A DNA stretch of 58,436 bases from an uncultured Woeseiaceae bacterium (GTDB lineage: Bacteria > Pseudomonadota > Gammaproteobacteria > Steroidobacterales > Woeseiaceae). Shown in pieces: positions 29,235-38,600 of this stretch (its first letter is position 1; the number at the start of each line of letters is the position of its first letter). The stretch spans positions 1 to 58,436 of the forward strand of contig CAJQPR010000038.1 in assembly GCA_905480255.1 (NCBI GenBank), written 5' to 3'. A program made the position numbers and the translations under genes. A model generated the notes under the pieces. It searched no databases, was not told where the DNA came from, and saw nothing but the letters and a program-made list of their open reading frames with translations.

Positions 29235-29990
29235 ATGACTGATTCAAATCCCACCGCGAGCATCGGTATCACCAGTATTTTCTATGGCATCTACGCCTGG
29301 TTTACATTCATTCCGTGCCTGCTCGCCGCAATTTTAGGCGCGTTGCTCATCCCCGGGCTTGATCGGCGGCGTCGGTGGGTAATGGTTTGCTCCAGGCTTC
29401 CATTCAAGCTTTCAGGAATTAAAACCACTGTCAGAGGACTTGAAAAACTGCCCGCCGGCGATTGCATTTTGGTCGCGAATCACGCGAGCTATATCGATGG
29501 CGTCCTGGCGCAAGCATTCCTGCCGCCCCGTTTTTCTTACGTCATCAAAGGCGAAGTTCAGAATGTTCCGGTGGCTGGGTTCCTGCTCAAAAGAATCGGC
29601 TCGAAATTTGTCGAGCGTTTCAATGTCTCCGGCAGTGCGCGGGACGCACGTAGCCTGATGAAAGCGGCCAGCGCCGGTGAGTCTCTTGCATTCTTCCCCG
29701 AAGGTACTTTTGTCGAGGAACCGGGACTTGGCAAATTTCGGGCAGGCGCATTTGCAGCTGCAATCAACGCCGGCGTTCCCCTGGTCCCGGTGGTAATTTG
29801 CGGTTCACGGAAGATCCTGCCGGCTGGGGCAATACTGCCCAGGCATGGCCACCTTCAAATCGAAATTCTCAATCCGATTGACCGCAACGAAGCTGCGTGG
29901 GACAACAGCCGCCAACTCGCGGAGCTGGCTCGGCAGCGAATTCTGGAAGTGCTCGATGAGCCTGACCTCGTGTCAAAAGCGGCACAGTAA
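29235..29990 (+). CDS. 1-acyl-sn-glycerol-3-phosphate acyltransferase (PlsC family)
   Basis: A 251-residue membrane acyltransferase of phospholipid synthesis. An N-terminal hydrophobic segment (about 13-40) precedes the HX4D motif NHASYIDG (His83, Asp88). The acceptor-binding FFPEGTF is at about 151-157, and VPLVPVVICGSRKILP follows. The short linker between motifs fits lysophosphatidate acyltransferases, but related lyso-lipid acyltransferases cannot be excluded. It is the first gene after two CRP-like sites, followed 92 nt later by a thiolase. Confidence 0.88.
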   Translation: MTDSNPTASIGITSIFYGIYAWFTFIPCLLAAILGALLIPGLDRRRRWVMVCSRLPFKLSGIKTTVRGLEKLPAGDCILVANHASYIDGVLAQAFLPPRFSYVIKGEVQNVPVAGFLLKRIGSKFVERFNVSGSARDARSLMKAASAGESLAFFPEGTFVEEPGLGKFRAGAFAAAINAGVPLVPVVICGSRKILPAGAILPRHGHLQIEILNPIDRNEAAWDNSRQLAELARQRILEVLDEPDLVSKAAQ

Positions 29991-30082
29991 TCGTCTATTC
30001 GAATATCAGTATTGCGCGATCGGTTTGGATACGGGAAAGTAGCGCCCATCAACCAATGCTGCATTAACGGAACACCACTATC

Positions 30083-31264
30083 ATGAGTCACGATCCCGTT
30101 GTTATTGTTGCCGCCCGACGCACACCAATGGGTGCGTTCCAGGGGGTTCTCGAGCCTGTTTCGGCCACGGCTCTGTCTGCAACGGCCTGTCGTGCAGCGC
30201 TCGCTGACAGCCAGCTCGATGGCTCAGACATCGGTGAGGTCCTGTTGGGATGCGTTCTTCCTGCGGGCCTCGGGCAGGCACCGGCACGCCAGGCGGCACT
30301 GGCTGCCGGTTTACCGAAAGCTGTGCCCTGCACAACGGTCAACAAAGTCTGTGGCTCTGGCATGAAGACAACCATGCTTGGTCATGACCTGATCCTTGCG
30401 GGCAGTGCAGATGTCGTGCTGACAGGCGGCATGGAATCGATGAGCAATGCCCCCTACCTGATGCCCAAAGCCCGCAGCGGCTATCGTATGGGCCACCAGG
30501 AAGTCCTGGACCACATGTTTTTCGACGGGCTGCAAAACCCCTACGACGGCAACATGATGGGACATTTCGCTGAATTGACGGCAAGGAAATACGGCTTTTC
30601 GCGTGAGGATCAGGACGCCTTCGCTATAGCGTCTGTTACGAGAGCTCGTGCGGCGGCGGAAGCTGGCAGCTTCGAGGGTGAGATCGCACCGGTTACGGTC
30701 AAGACTCGCAAAGGCGAATCAATTGTCAGTGCAGACGAAGGGCCGACCGTGGCCAACATCGAAAAGATTCCCAATCTACGTCCTGCGTTTGCCAGAGATG
30801 GCACGGTTACTGCGGCAAGTTCGTCCTCAATCTCTGATGGCGCTGCCAGCCTTATCCTGATGCGCAAGAGCGACGCTGACTCGAGAAACATCAAGCCGCT
30901 GGCGACCATTGCCGGTCATTCTGGATTCGCGCATGAACCAGAGTGGTTTACGACCGCACCGGTCTTTGCCCTAAGAGCGCTGCACAAAAAGCTCGGCTGG
31001 GATGCAAATTCCGTTGACCTCTACGAAATTAATGAAGCATTCGCCTGCGTCACGATGGCAGCAATGAAGGACGTTGGACTTGATCACGGCAAAGTGAATG
31101 TCAATGGCGGCGCCTGCGCACTTGGCCACCCAATCGGCGCGTCAGGGGCGCGCATCATCGTTACGTTGGTCCACGCCTTGAAGAACCGTGGTGGTGGTAA
31201 GGGGATTGCATCACTTTGCATTGGCGGTGGCGAAGCAGTGGCCATCGGCGTTGAAGTCGAATAA
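30083..31264 (+). CDS. Acetyl-CoA C-acetyltransferase (thiolase)
   Basis: A 393-residue thiolase that forms or cleaves acetoacetyl-CoA or 3-ketoacyl-CoA. The acyl-accepting Cys90 is in NKVCGSGMK, His349 in ALGHPIGASGARI and the acid/base Cys379 in CIGGGEAVA, so the active site is complete. The size and GHDLILAGSADVVLTGGMESMS point to the degradative or biosynthetic acetyl-CoA acetyltransferase group. It is followed 19 nt later by an SDR gene, so the two could act in successive steps of fatty-acyl or ketone-body metabolism. Confidence 0.93.
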   Translation: MSHDPVVIVAARRTPMGAFQGVLEPVSATALSATACRAALADSQLDGSDIGEVLLGCVLPAGLGQAPARQAALAAGLPKAVPCTTVNKVCGSGMKTTMLGHDLILAGSADVVLTGGMESMSNAPYLMPKARSGYRMGHQEVLDHMFFDGLQNPYDGNMMGHFAELTARKYGFSREDQDAFAIASVTRARAAAEAGSFEGEIAPVTVKTRKGESIVSADEGPTVANIEKIPNLRPAFARDGTVTAASSSSISDGAASLILMRKSDADSRNIKPLATIAGHSGFAHEPEWFTTAPVFALRALHKKLGWDANSVDLYEINEAFACVTMAAMKDVGLDHGKVNVNGGACALGHPIGASGARIIVTLVHALKNRGGGKGIASLCIGGGEAVAIGVEVE

Positions 31265-31283
31265 GAAAACATCGGAGATAATA

Positions 31284-32057
31284 ATGGATCTTGCATCAGC
31301 CAAAGCCGTCATAACCGGCGCCGCATCAATTCATGGACTGGGATTTGCCACAGCCAGGAAGGTAATCGACGCCGGTGGGCAAGTAGCGCTGTTGGACGTC
31401 AATGACGAAGAAGGCGAAAAGAGCGCGGCTGAACTCGGTGATCGTGCCATTTACATACACACCGACGTCTCCTCGGAAGCCGATGTTCAGTCTGCAATTA
31501 GCAAAGCGAACGATTTTATGGGCGGGATCACGCTGGCAGTCAACTGTGCCGGCATCATCGGTGCCGCGCGAGCGCTCGGCCGCGAAGCCCCAATGGCAGG
31601 TGAATTTTTCGAAAAAACCGTGAAAGTTAACCTCATTGGCTCCTTTCTCATTGCGAAGGAAGCCGCGAACGTGATGCAACACAACGAACCAAATACAGAT
31701 GGCGAGCGTGGTCTGATTATTAGTACTGCATCAATTGCCGCATTTGAAGGACAGATCGGCCAGGTTTCGTATTCGGCATCGAAGGGTGGTGTTGTCGGTA
31801 TGACACTTCCCCTGGCGAGAGAATTCGCACGGATTGGTGTTCGCGTAAATGTCATTGCGCCTGGTATCTTCATGACCCCGATGGTCGCTGGAATGACGCC
31901 GGAGCTTCAGGATTCACTGGGTGCGCAGGTTCCCTTCCCCTCTCGCCTCGGGCGGCCGGAAGAGTATGCCCACCTGGCAGCCAGCATTTATGAGAATGCA
32001 ATGATCAATGGCGAAACCATCCGCCTCGATGGCGCGATCAGGATGCAGCCAAAGTAA
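31284..32057 (+). CDS. SDR-family dehydrogenase (HSD10-like, probable 3-hydroxyacyl-CoA dehydrogenase)
   Basis: From the ATG at 31284 (after CGGAGATAATA) it has 257 residues; an upstream open frame overlapping the thiolase is rejected. The NAD-binding loop is TGAASIHGLG, two residues longer than the usual TGxxxGxG. VNCAG at 87-91 and the active site Ser150-Tyr163-Lys167 (YSASK) are intact. The APGIFMTPMV and PFPSRLGRPEEYAHL segments resemble type-2 3-hydroxyacyl-CoA dehydrogenases. Next to a thiolase this suits beta-oxidation. The exact substrate is unknown. Confidence 0.88.
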   Translation: MDLASAKAVITGAASIHGLGFATARKVIDAGGQVALLDVNDEEGEKSAAELGDRAIYIHTDVSSEADVQSAISKANDFMGGITLAVNCAGIIGAARALGREAPMAGEFFEKTVKVNLIGSFLIAKEAANVMQHNEPNTDGERGLIISTASIAAFEGQIGQVSYSASKGGVVGMTLPLAREFARIGVRVNVIAPGIFMTPMVAGMTPELQDSLGAQVPFPSRLGRPEEYAHLAASIYENAMINGETIRLDGAIRMQPK

Positions 32058-32115
32058 GTTAGGATTACCCGCGAACGATCAGATCCGAGGGAACCTATCG
32101 ACCGGGCCGCGGCAA

Positions 32116-33774
32116 TTACATCCCCGAATAGTTTGGCCCACCGCCGCCTTCCGGAACCGTCCAAACGATGTTTTGTTTGGGATCCTTGATGTCGCAGGTC
32201 TTGCAGTGAACGCAATTCTGCGCATTGATTTGAAACCGCGGTTCACCACCGTCATCGATAACCTCGTACACCCCGGCCGGACAGTACCGCTGTGCGGGCT
32301 CGCCGAATTCCGGCAGGTTGTATGAAATCGGGATCGACTCGTCTTTCAGCCTGAGATGTGAAGGCTGATCTTCCTCATGATTGGTACTCGAAAGATACAC
32401 GGACGACAGTCGATCGAAAGTGATGACACCATCTGGAGCCGGATATTCAATAGCTGGGGCATTGTCAGCTTTATCCAGTGACTCGTTGTCACGGTCTTTG
32501 TTGCGTAGTGTGAATGGCAATTTGCCGCGGAATATATTCTGGTCAATGAATGTAAACGCAGCGCCAAGGAACGTACCGAACCGGTGCAGAGCCGGACCGA
32601 AGTTTCTCGCCCGATACATCTCGTCGTGAACCCAGGACTCTTTGACCGCATTTCCAAAGGCAGTCAGATCTGAATTCGCCGAGCCGTTTGCAAGCGCCTC
32701 AAATACGCTCTCGGCTGCCAGCATCCCGGTCTTTATCGCGGTATGTGCACCCTTAATCTTCACGCCATTCAGAAAACCCGCGCCGCAACCAACGAGAACG
32801 CCGCCAGGGAATGTCAGTTTTGGCAAAGACTGGAGACCACCTTTGTTGACTGCTCGCGCTCCATAGCCGATCCGCTTGCCGCCTTCGAGGTAACCGCGAA
32901 TCTTCGGGTGCAGCTTCCAACGCTGAAATTCCTGGAACGGCGACAAATTAGGATTATCGTAGTTGAGCGCCACAATGAAACCCAAAAATACCTGGTTGTT
33001 CCCGGCGTGATACAGAAAGCCGCCACCCTCGGTTCGATTGTTCAGTGGCCAACCCATCGTATGCACCACGAGGCCTTCCTGGTGCTTTTCAGGATCGATC
33101 TCCCAGACCTCTTTCACGCCAAGACCGTAATGTTGCGGGTCCGCGTCCTCTCTCAGGTTGAACTTGTCCATCAGTTCTTCGCCGAGGTTACCGCGTACCC
33201 CTTCGGCAAAAATCGTGTATTTGCCGAGCAGCTCGTAACCGCGCTGGTAGCCGGGCTTTTTTTCGCCGTTTTTACCAACACCCATGTCGCTGGTCGCAAC
33301 GCCGGTAACCTGCCCTGCCTCGTTGTACAGAACTTCCGACGCGGCAAAGCCCGGAAAGATGTTGATCCCGGACTCTTCTGCCTTTTCACCGAGCCACTGG
33401 CACAACCTGCCGAGGCTAATAATATAATTGCCCTTGTTGTGCATGGGCGATGGCAGGAACATTCCAGGCACAGGCATCGATTTTCGCTCACTCGTCAGGT
33501 AGTGAATGATGTCTTTGCTGACGGCAGTCTGGACGGGTGCACCCTCTTCCTTCCAGTTCGGAAACAGCTCATCGAGACCGCGCGGCTCGAAGACATTTCC
33601 CGAAAGAATGTGGGCGCCGATTTCAGAGCCTTTTTCGACCACAACCACAGAAATCTCGCTGCCTGCCGTCTCCGCCAGCTGTGCCAGTCGGCACGCCGCA
33701 GCAAGCCCGGCAGCCCCGCCACCGACGATGACAACGTCAAATTCCATGGATTCCCGTTCTGCTTGTTCGGACAT
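32116..33774 (-). CDS. Electron transfer flavoprotein-ubiquinone oxidoreductase
   Basis: ETF-QO passes electrons from ETF, and so from acyl-CoA dehydrogenases, to ubiquinone at the membrane. The 552 residues match the family. The FAD-binding GGGAAGLAAACRL is at about 18-30, with EKGSEIGAHILSGNVFEPR, the ubiquinone-binding region, and a C-terminal 4Fe-4S domain with YCPAGVYE and CVHCKTCDIKDPKQNI. The gene stands alone on the minus strand, convergent with the SDR. It functionally links the two acyl-CoA dehydrogenases at 54389-56737 to respiration. Confidence 0.97.
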   Translation of the reverse strand: MSEQAERESMEFDVVIVGGGAAGLAAACRLAQLAETAGSEISVVVVEKGSEIGAHILSGNVFEPRGLDELFPNWKEEGAPVQTAVSKDIIHYLTSERKSMPVPGMFLPSPMHNKGNYIISLGRLCQWLGEKAEESGINIFPGFAASEVLYNEAGQVTGVATSDMGVGKNGEKKPGYQRGYELLGKYTIFAEGVRGNLGEELMDKFNLREDADPQHYGLGVKEVWEIDPEKHQEGLVVHTMGWPLNNRTEGGGFLYHAGNNQVFLGFIVALNYDNPNLSPFQEFQRWKLHPKIRGYLEGGKRIGYGARAVNKGGLQSLPKLTFPGGVLVGCGAGFLNGVKIKGAHTAIKTGMLAAESVFEALANGSANSDLTAFGNAVKESWVHDEMYRARNFGPALHRFGTFLGAAFTFIDQNIFRGKLPFTLRNKDRDNESLDKADNAPAIEYPAPDGVITFDRLSSVYLSSTNHEEDQPSHLRLKDESIPISYNLPEFGEPAQRYCPAGVYEVIDDGGEPRFQINAQNCVHCKTCDIKDPKQNIVWTVPEGGGGPNYSGM

Positions 33775-33876
33775 TGTTTCTTCTTCTTTAGGTCAGTGCC
33801 GGCTCATTCTAGCAAAACAGCGGTTTTTCACCGTACCAAAATCGATGTAGGCTCTCGGCACGATGGCGACTTCCCT

Positions 33877-34965
33877 GTGACAATCAAAGCTCAATACGAG
33901 GCTGTAGTGGCTGCCGGGACGATCGTTACTGACGACGCTCAACGCCGTGTGGTCGACAAACTCGATGCATTGCAGCTGAGAATAGCCGCACAGAGTACGC
34001 TCAGAGCAAAAATCAGTCGCCTGCTTTCGGGGAAAAGGGAGCGTCCAGCGCCCAGAGGGATCTACTTGTGGGGTGGCGTCGGTCGGGGCAAGACATTCCT
34101 GATGGATCTGTTCTACGGCTCACTCGAAATCGAAGCGAAAAGGCGAATTCACTTCCACCGCATGATGAGTGAAGTTCACGCCCGGCTGAAAAATATCGAG
34201 GATACAGAGGACCCACTCGACCTGGTCGCAGCGAATATTGCTGCAGAAACATCCGTGCTTTGTTTTGACGAGTTCTTTGTCAGCGATATCGGCGACGCGA
34301 TGATTCTTGGCCGGCTGCTGGACGGGCTATTCCAACGTGGCGTCATTCTGGTCACAACTTCAAATGCCCGGCCTGCAGAACTCTATCGTGATGGCCTGCA
34401 ACGCCAGAGCTTTCTCCCTGCTATCGACGCCCTGGAAAGACATACCGACGTGATTGAGCTGGACGGCGGCACCGACTACCGCCTGCAGCTATTCGAGGAG
34501 GCGGGAACGTATCTGATGTCTTCTGACAATTCCACCGAAATAAAGCTGGATCACTACTTCAATGGCATCGCGTCGGGTGAAAAGCTTGAGAACCACAGGA
34601 TCGAGGTCCTCGGCCGGGATATTCAAACACGCCGTTGCGCCAAAGGCATAGCCTGGTTCGACTTCATGGAGCTCTGCGATGGACCGAGAAGCCAGGAGGA
34701 TTACATCGAGATCGCCCGCTGGTACCCCACCGTGATCGTATCGGGTTTGCCTGAACTGGGCATGGAAAATGAAAACGCTGCCCGGCGTTTCATTGCCCTT
34801 GTCGACGAGTTTTATGACCGCAAGGTCAAACTGGTCGTTTCGGCGGAGGCCCCGGCAGACTCACTGTATAAAGGGGCTCGCCTTGAATTCGAATTCCAGC
34901 GGACTGCGAGCCGCCTGATCGAGATGCAATCCGCGGCATATCTGCACGCCCCACACCTCGCCTGA
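33877..34965 (+). CDS. zapE: Cell division protein ZapE (AFG1-family ATPase)
   Basis: ZapE is an ATPase associated with the Z-ring under stress. The start is taken as GTG 33877 (362 residues; E. coli has 375). The same frame is open to 32743, but that part is antisense to ETF-QO and has no in-frame ATG near the domain start. Walker A GGVGRGKT is at 66-73 and Walker B is in LCFDEFFVSD. IHFHRMMSEVH, VTTSNARP and RRCAKGIAWFDFMELC are family signatures. No strong ribosome-binding site is visible, so the start could lie slightly elsewhere. It is divergent from ETF-QO. Confidence 0.93.
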   Translation: MTIKAQYEAVVAAGTIVTDDAQRRVVDKLDALQLRIAAQSTLRAKISRLLSGKRERPAPRGIYLWGGVGRGKTFLMDLFYGSLEIEAKRRIHFHRMMSEVHARLKNIEDTEDPLDLVAANIAAETSVLCFDEFFVSDIGDAMILGRLLDGLFQRGVILVTTSNARPAELYRDGLQRQSFLPAIDALERHTDVIELDGGTDYRLQLFEEAGTYLMSSDNSTEIKLDHYFNGIASGEKLENHRIEVLGRDIQTRRCAKGIAWFDFMELCDGPRSQEDYIEIARWYPTVIVSGLPELGMENENAARRFIALVDEFYDRKVKLVVSAEAPADSLYKGARLEFEFQRTASRLIEMQSAAYLHAPHLA

Positions 34966-35056
34966 ATGGTTCTGCGGTAAGTCCCGATTCCCCATACGGA
35001 AACAACAAAGTAGAATCGCCTGTCCACTTTGCAAGGTCCGGCAGGAGCATACCGGG

Positions 35057-35518
35057 ATGAATGAAAACCCCGATAAAGAACTGATTTTAGAAGACTTTTT
35101 GCCGTACCGGCTGGCCATTCTGTCGCACACAGTTTCAAGCCTCATTGCCCGCGTTTACGACAAGCGCTTCGGGCTCACCATTCCGGAATGGCGGGTCATA
35201 GCCATTGTCGGCCGCTTTCCCGGCCTTTCTGCGGTCGAAGTTGCAGAAAGAACCATGCTGGACAAGGTTGCCGTGAGTCGTGCGGTCACGAAGCTGATAA
35301 AAGCCGGGCGGATTGACCGTGAATTTGCGGATGCCGACAGGCGGCGCTCGATACTTACCCTGTCGGAGGACGGTCGCAAGGTTCACGACGAAGTCGCGCC
35401 CCTCGCAATGGCGATGGAAGACGACCTGCTGCATGGTCTCGCTGATGACGAAATCGCTATCCTGAATACCGTTATAGAGCGCCTCCTGGTTCGGGCACGC
35501 CTTATCAGTTCACCTTGA
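35057..35518 (+). CDS. MarR-family transcriptional regulator
   Basis: A 153-residue winged-helix protein. The fold is visible from about 20 to 145: LSHTVSSLIARVYDKRFGLTIPEWRVIAIV, the recognition-helix region VEVAERTMLDKVAVSRAVTKL, and the wing DADRRRSILTLSEDGRKVHDEV. Its effector is unknown. It lies 92 nt after zapE and 143 nt before the NAD-glutamate dehydrogenase gene in the same direction, so it could regulate that gene or itself. I see no convincing palindrome in the gap. Confidence 0.92.
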   Translation: MNENPDKELILEDFLPYRLAILSHTVSSLIARVYDKRFGLTIPEWRVIAIVGRFPGLSAVEVAERTMLDKVAVSRAVTKLIKAGRIDREFADADRRRSILTLSEDGRKVHDEVAPLAMAMEDDLLHGLADDEIAILNTVIERLLVRARLISSP

Positions 35519-35660
35519 AAAACCCGAGATAATTTTTTACCTGTTTTAGCGACCTGATGGGTAGTAATGCGCGTGCCAGAAGACTAACCTTGCCATCCGA
35601 AAGCTTCAGCTAATTATTGCGCCAGCAAGACCCTGCAATCGACCGGTCGGAGTACCCGCG

Positions 35661-38600
35661 GTGTCAAAACAGCAACAACGTCGTTCCAGCGATTTTTCCG
35701 AAAATCTGATCGAAGAAATAATTGCGACCAAGCCCCGGCCGCAGTGCCTGGCCTCGAAAAAAGAAATTGATCCCTTTCTGCGCCAGTATTTTGCGCACGT
35801 GCCCTATGAAGACATGCTCGGCCGGTCGCCGGTTATCATGGGACAGGCTGCGGCATCGCACCTGGACTTCGCCAGAATCCGCAAACCCGGCAAGGCTTTG
35901 TTGCGGATCTTTAACCCGATAGCAAAAAAACACGGCTACCAGTCGGCGTTCACCATCATTGAAATGGTCAACGACAATATGCCATTCCTTGTTGATTCGG
36001 TATCGGCCGCAATCAATAGGCAGGGCCTCGCAATCCATATGACTGTGCACCCGATTCTCCGGGTCTTCCGCGACGGTCGCGGCAAACTGATGCACATTGG
36101 TGGAGAGCACGACGACGGCGGCCAGGTCGAATCCTACATTCGCTTTACGGTAGACCGTGAAGCCGACGAGCAGCATCTGAATATCCTTGAACACGAGATA
36201 CAAAAGGTTCTTTCAGATGTTCGGGTCTCAGTTCGCGACTGGCGGAAAATGCGCGACAAGATGCTTGAAGCGGCGTCGACGTTGAATCGCGGTCCCGCAG
36301 GTGCCGACGCTGCAGTCCGGGTCGAGACGGACGCACTGCTGCAGTGGATGGTCGACGATCATTTCACGTTCCTGGGTTATCGGGAGTACAGGCTAAGAAA
36401 ACGAGGTGAAAAACTATTCCTGGCGCCAGTCAAAGGATCCGGGCTTGGCGTCCTGTCCAACGACGAACGTGGTGGACGCGCTGTGGAACTCAGTAAAGAA
36501 ATGCGCCGCCATACCCGCTCAAAAGACTGGCTCATTATTACAAAGGCGAATTCCCGGTCAACGATTCACCGCCACAGTTTTCTCGACTATGTTGGGGTTA
36601 AGATATTTGACGGTAAGGGAAACGCGGTCGGCGAAAAACGTTTTATAGGACTTTTTACCTCTGTCGCTTACAGCGAAAATCCACGCAACATCCCGCTGCT
36701 CCGTCTCAAGGTTCAGCGCGTCCTCGAATCTGCAGATATTGGCCCGTCGGGACATCGCGGCAAAGCGTTAATGCACATTATCGATTCATTTCCGCGCGAT
36801 GAACTATTCCAGGCGACAGTTCCCGACCTGGTTCGAACGACCACGGGCATCCTGAATCTGCAGGATAGGCGGCGCGTTAAGTTTTTTTTACGGCGAGATA
36901 CGTTTCGGCGTTTCTTCTCGTGCATTGTTTACGTGCCACGAGAACAATACACAACCGTGATACGTCGTCGCGTCGAAGAAATCCTGCTTGACGAGTTTCA
37001 GGGTCTGTCAGTCGACTCAAGCGTGCAAATCGTAGACTCGCCACTTGCGAGGCTACACACGATTGTACGGACCAGTGTTGACGGGAAGCCGAAGATCAGC
37101 ATCAAGCGGATTGAGCAGCGGATTGAGAACGCGGTCATCAGCTGGCGAGATCACTTGCGCGTCCAGTTAATAGATCGATTCGGCCAGGACGAAGGATTCG
37201 GCTTATTTCGTGAATATGGAGAAAGCTTTTCGCCAGCATACGAAGACGACACGGACCCCCGGATTGCATGTCTCGATGTGAAACGAATGGATGGACTGCT
37301 CAAAGGGGAGCATGAAAACTTCCTTTTGCTTCACCAGCCTGCCGGCGCAGATGCCAGCACACTGCACTTCCGCACATTCAGAAAAGGTGAGCCGCTGGCA
37401 TTGTCCCGCGTCCTGCCGCTACTTGAAGACCTTGGCACTGAAGTTTATGCAGAAAGGCCCTATCCCGTAGAATTGCGTAACGGCGATTCCTTCTGGATTC
37501 AGGACTTCGAGCTCCGTTTCGAAAACTCCGCGGACATCGATATAGAATCTGCCGCCGAAAGGTTTCAGGAGGGATTCCGGCAGGCATTGTCAGGAGAGTC
37601 AGAAAGCGACAATTTCAATAGACTGATTCTGGCCGCCAGCCTGGACGCCAGGCAGATTTCGCTGATCCGTTGTTACGCGAAGTTCATTCTGCAGCTCGGC
37701 ATCCCGTTCAGCCAAAACGCAATGGAAGAGGTTCTGGTCGCACATGCCGATCTTGCGCGTGCGTTCGTCCGGCAGTTCGAGTTGCAGTTTAATCCGAAAC
37801 TAAAGAAGCCTGCCCGACTTGAAAGCATCAAAAACTGCACCTCGACAATTTCGCGTGGTGTTTCCCGCGCCAGAAGCCTGGATGAAGACAGGATCCTGAC
37901 CGCGTTTGCCGGCGCCATCAGCGCCACCCTCCGGACGAATTATTTTCAAACGGACGATGACGGCCAGTTCAAGCCGTGTATATCCATCAAGGTTGATCCG
38001 GACAGGATTCCTGAGGCGCCATTGCCGAAGCCGAAGTATGAGATCTTCGTCTATTCGTCCCGTGTAGAGGGCGTGCATCTTCGCGGCGGCGATATCGCTC
38101 GCGGCGGCATTCGCTGGTCTGATCGCCGCGAGGACTTCCGGACTGAAGTCCTCGGCTTGATGAAGGCCCAGGTCGTAAAAAACACCGTCATTGTTCCAAC
38201 CGGCGCCAAGGGCGGTTTCTTTCCAAAAAACCTTCCGGACGACGACCGTGAAGCAATCATGGCGGAAGGCATTGCCTGCTACCGAATTTTTATCTCGGGC
38301 CTGCTCGATATCACTGATAACGTCGCCGACGACAAGGTCGTGCCCCCAAAGAATGTTGTCCGCCGAGACGGCGACGACCCCTACCTGGTCGTCGCAGCAG
38401 ACAAAGGAACTGCAACGTTCTCGGATATCGCCAATGGAATTGCCGCAGAATACGAATTCTGGCTTGACGATGCGTTCGCATCCGGCGGGTCGGCCGGTTA
38501 TGACCATAAGAAAATGGGAATCACCGCTCGTGGCGCCTGGGAAGCAGTGCGACGACATTTCCGCGAGCAAGACGTAGATGTTCAGAAGGACCTGTTCACC

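Noticed and set aside
32743-33876. 5' extension of the zapE reading frame by about 380 codons
   Set aside because: It is fully antisense to ETF-QO, shows no family similarity and has low-complexity shadow-like composition. The GTG at 33877 gives the normal ZapE length.
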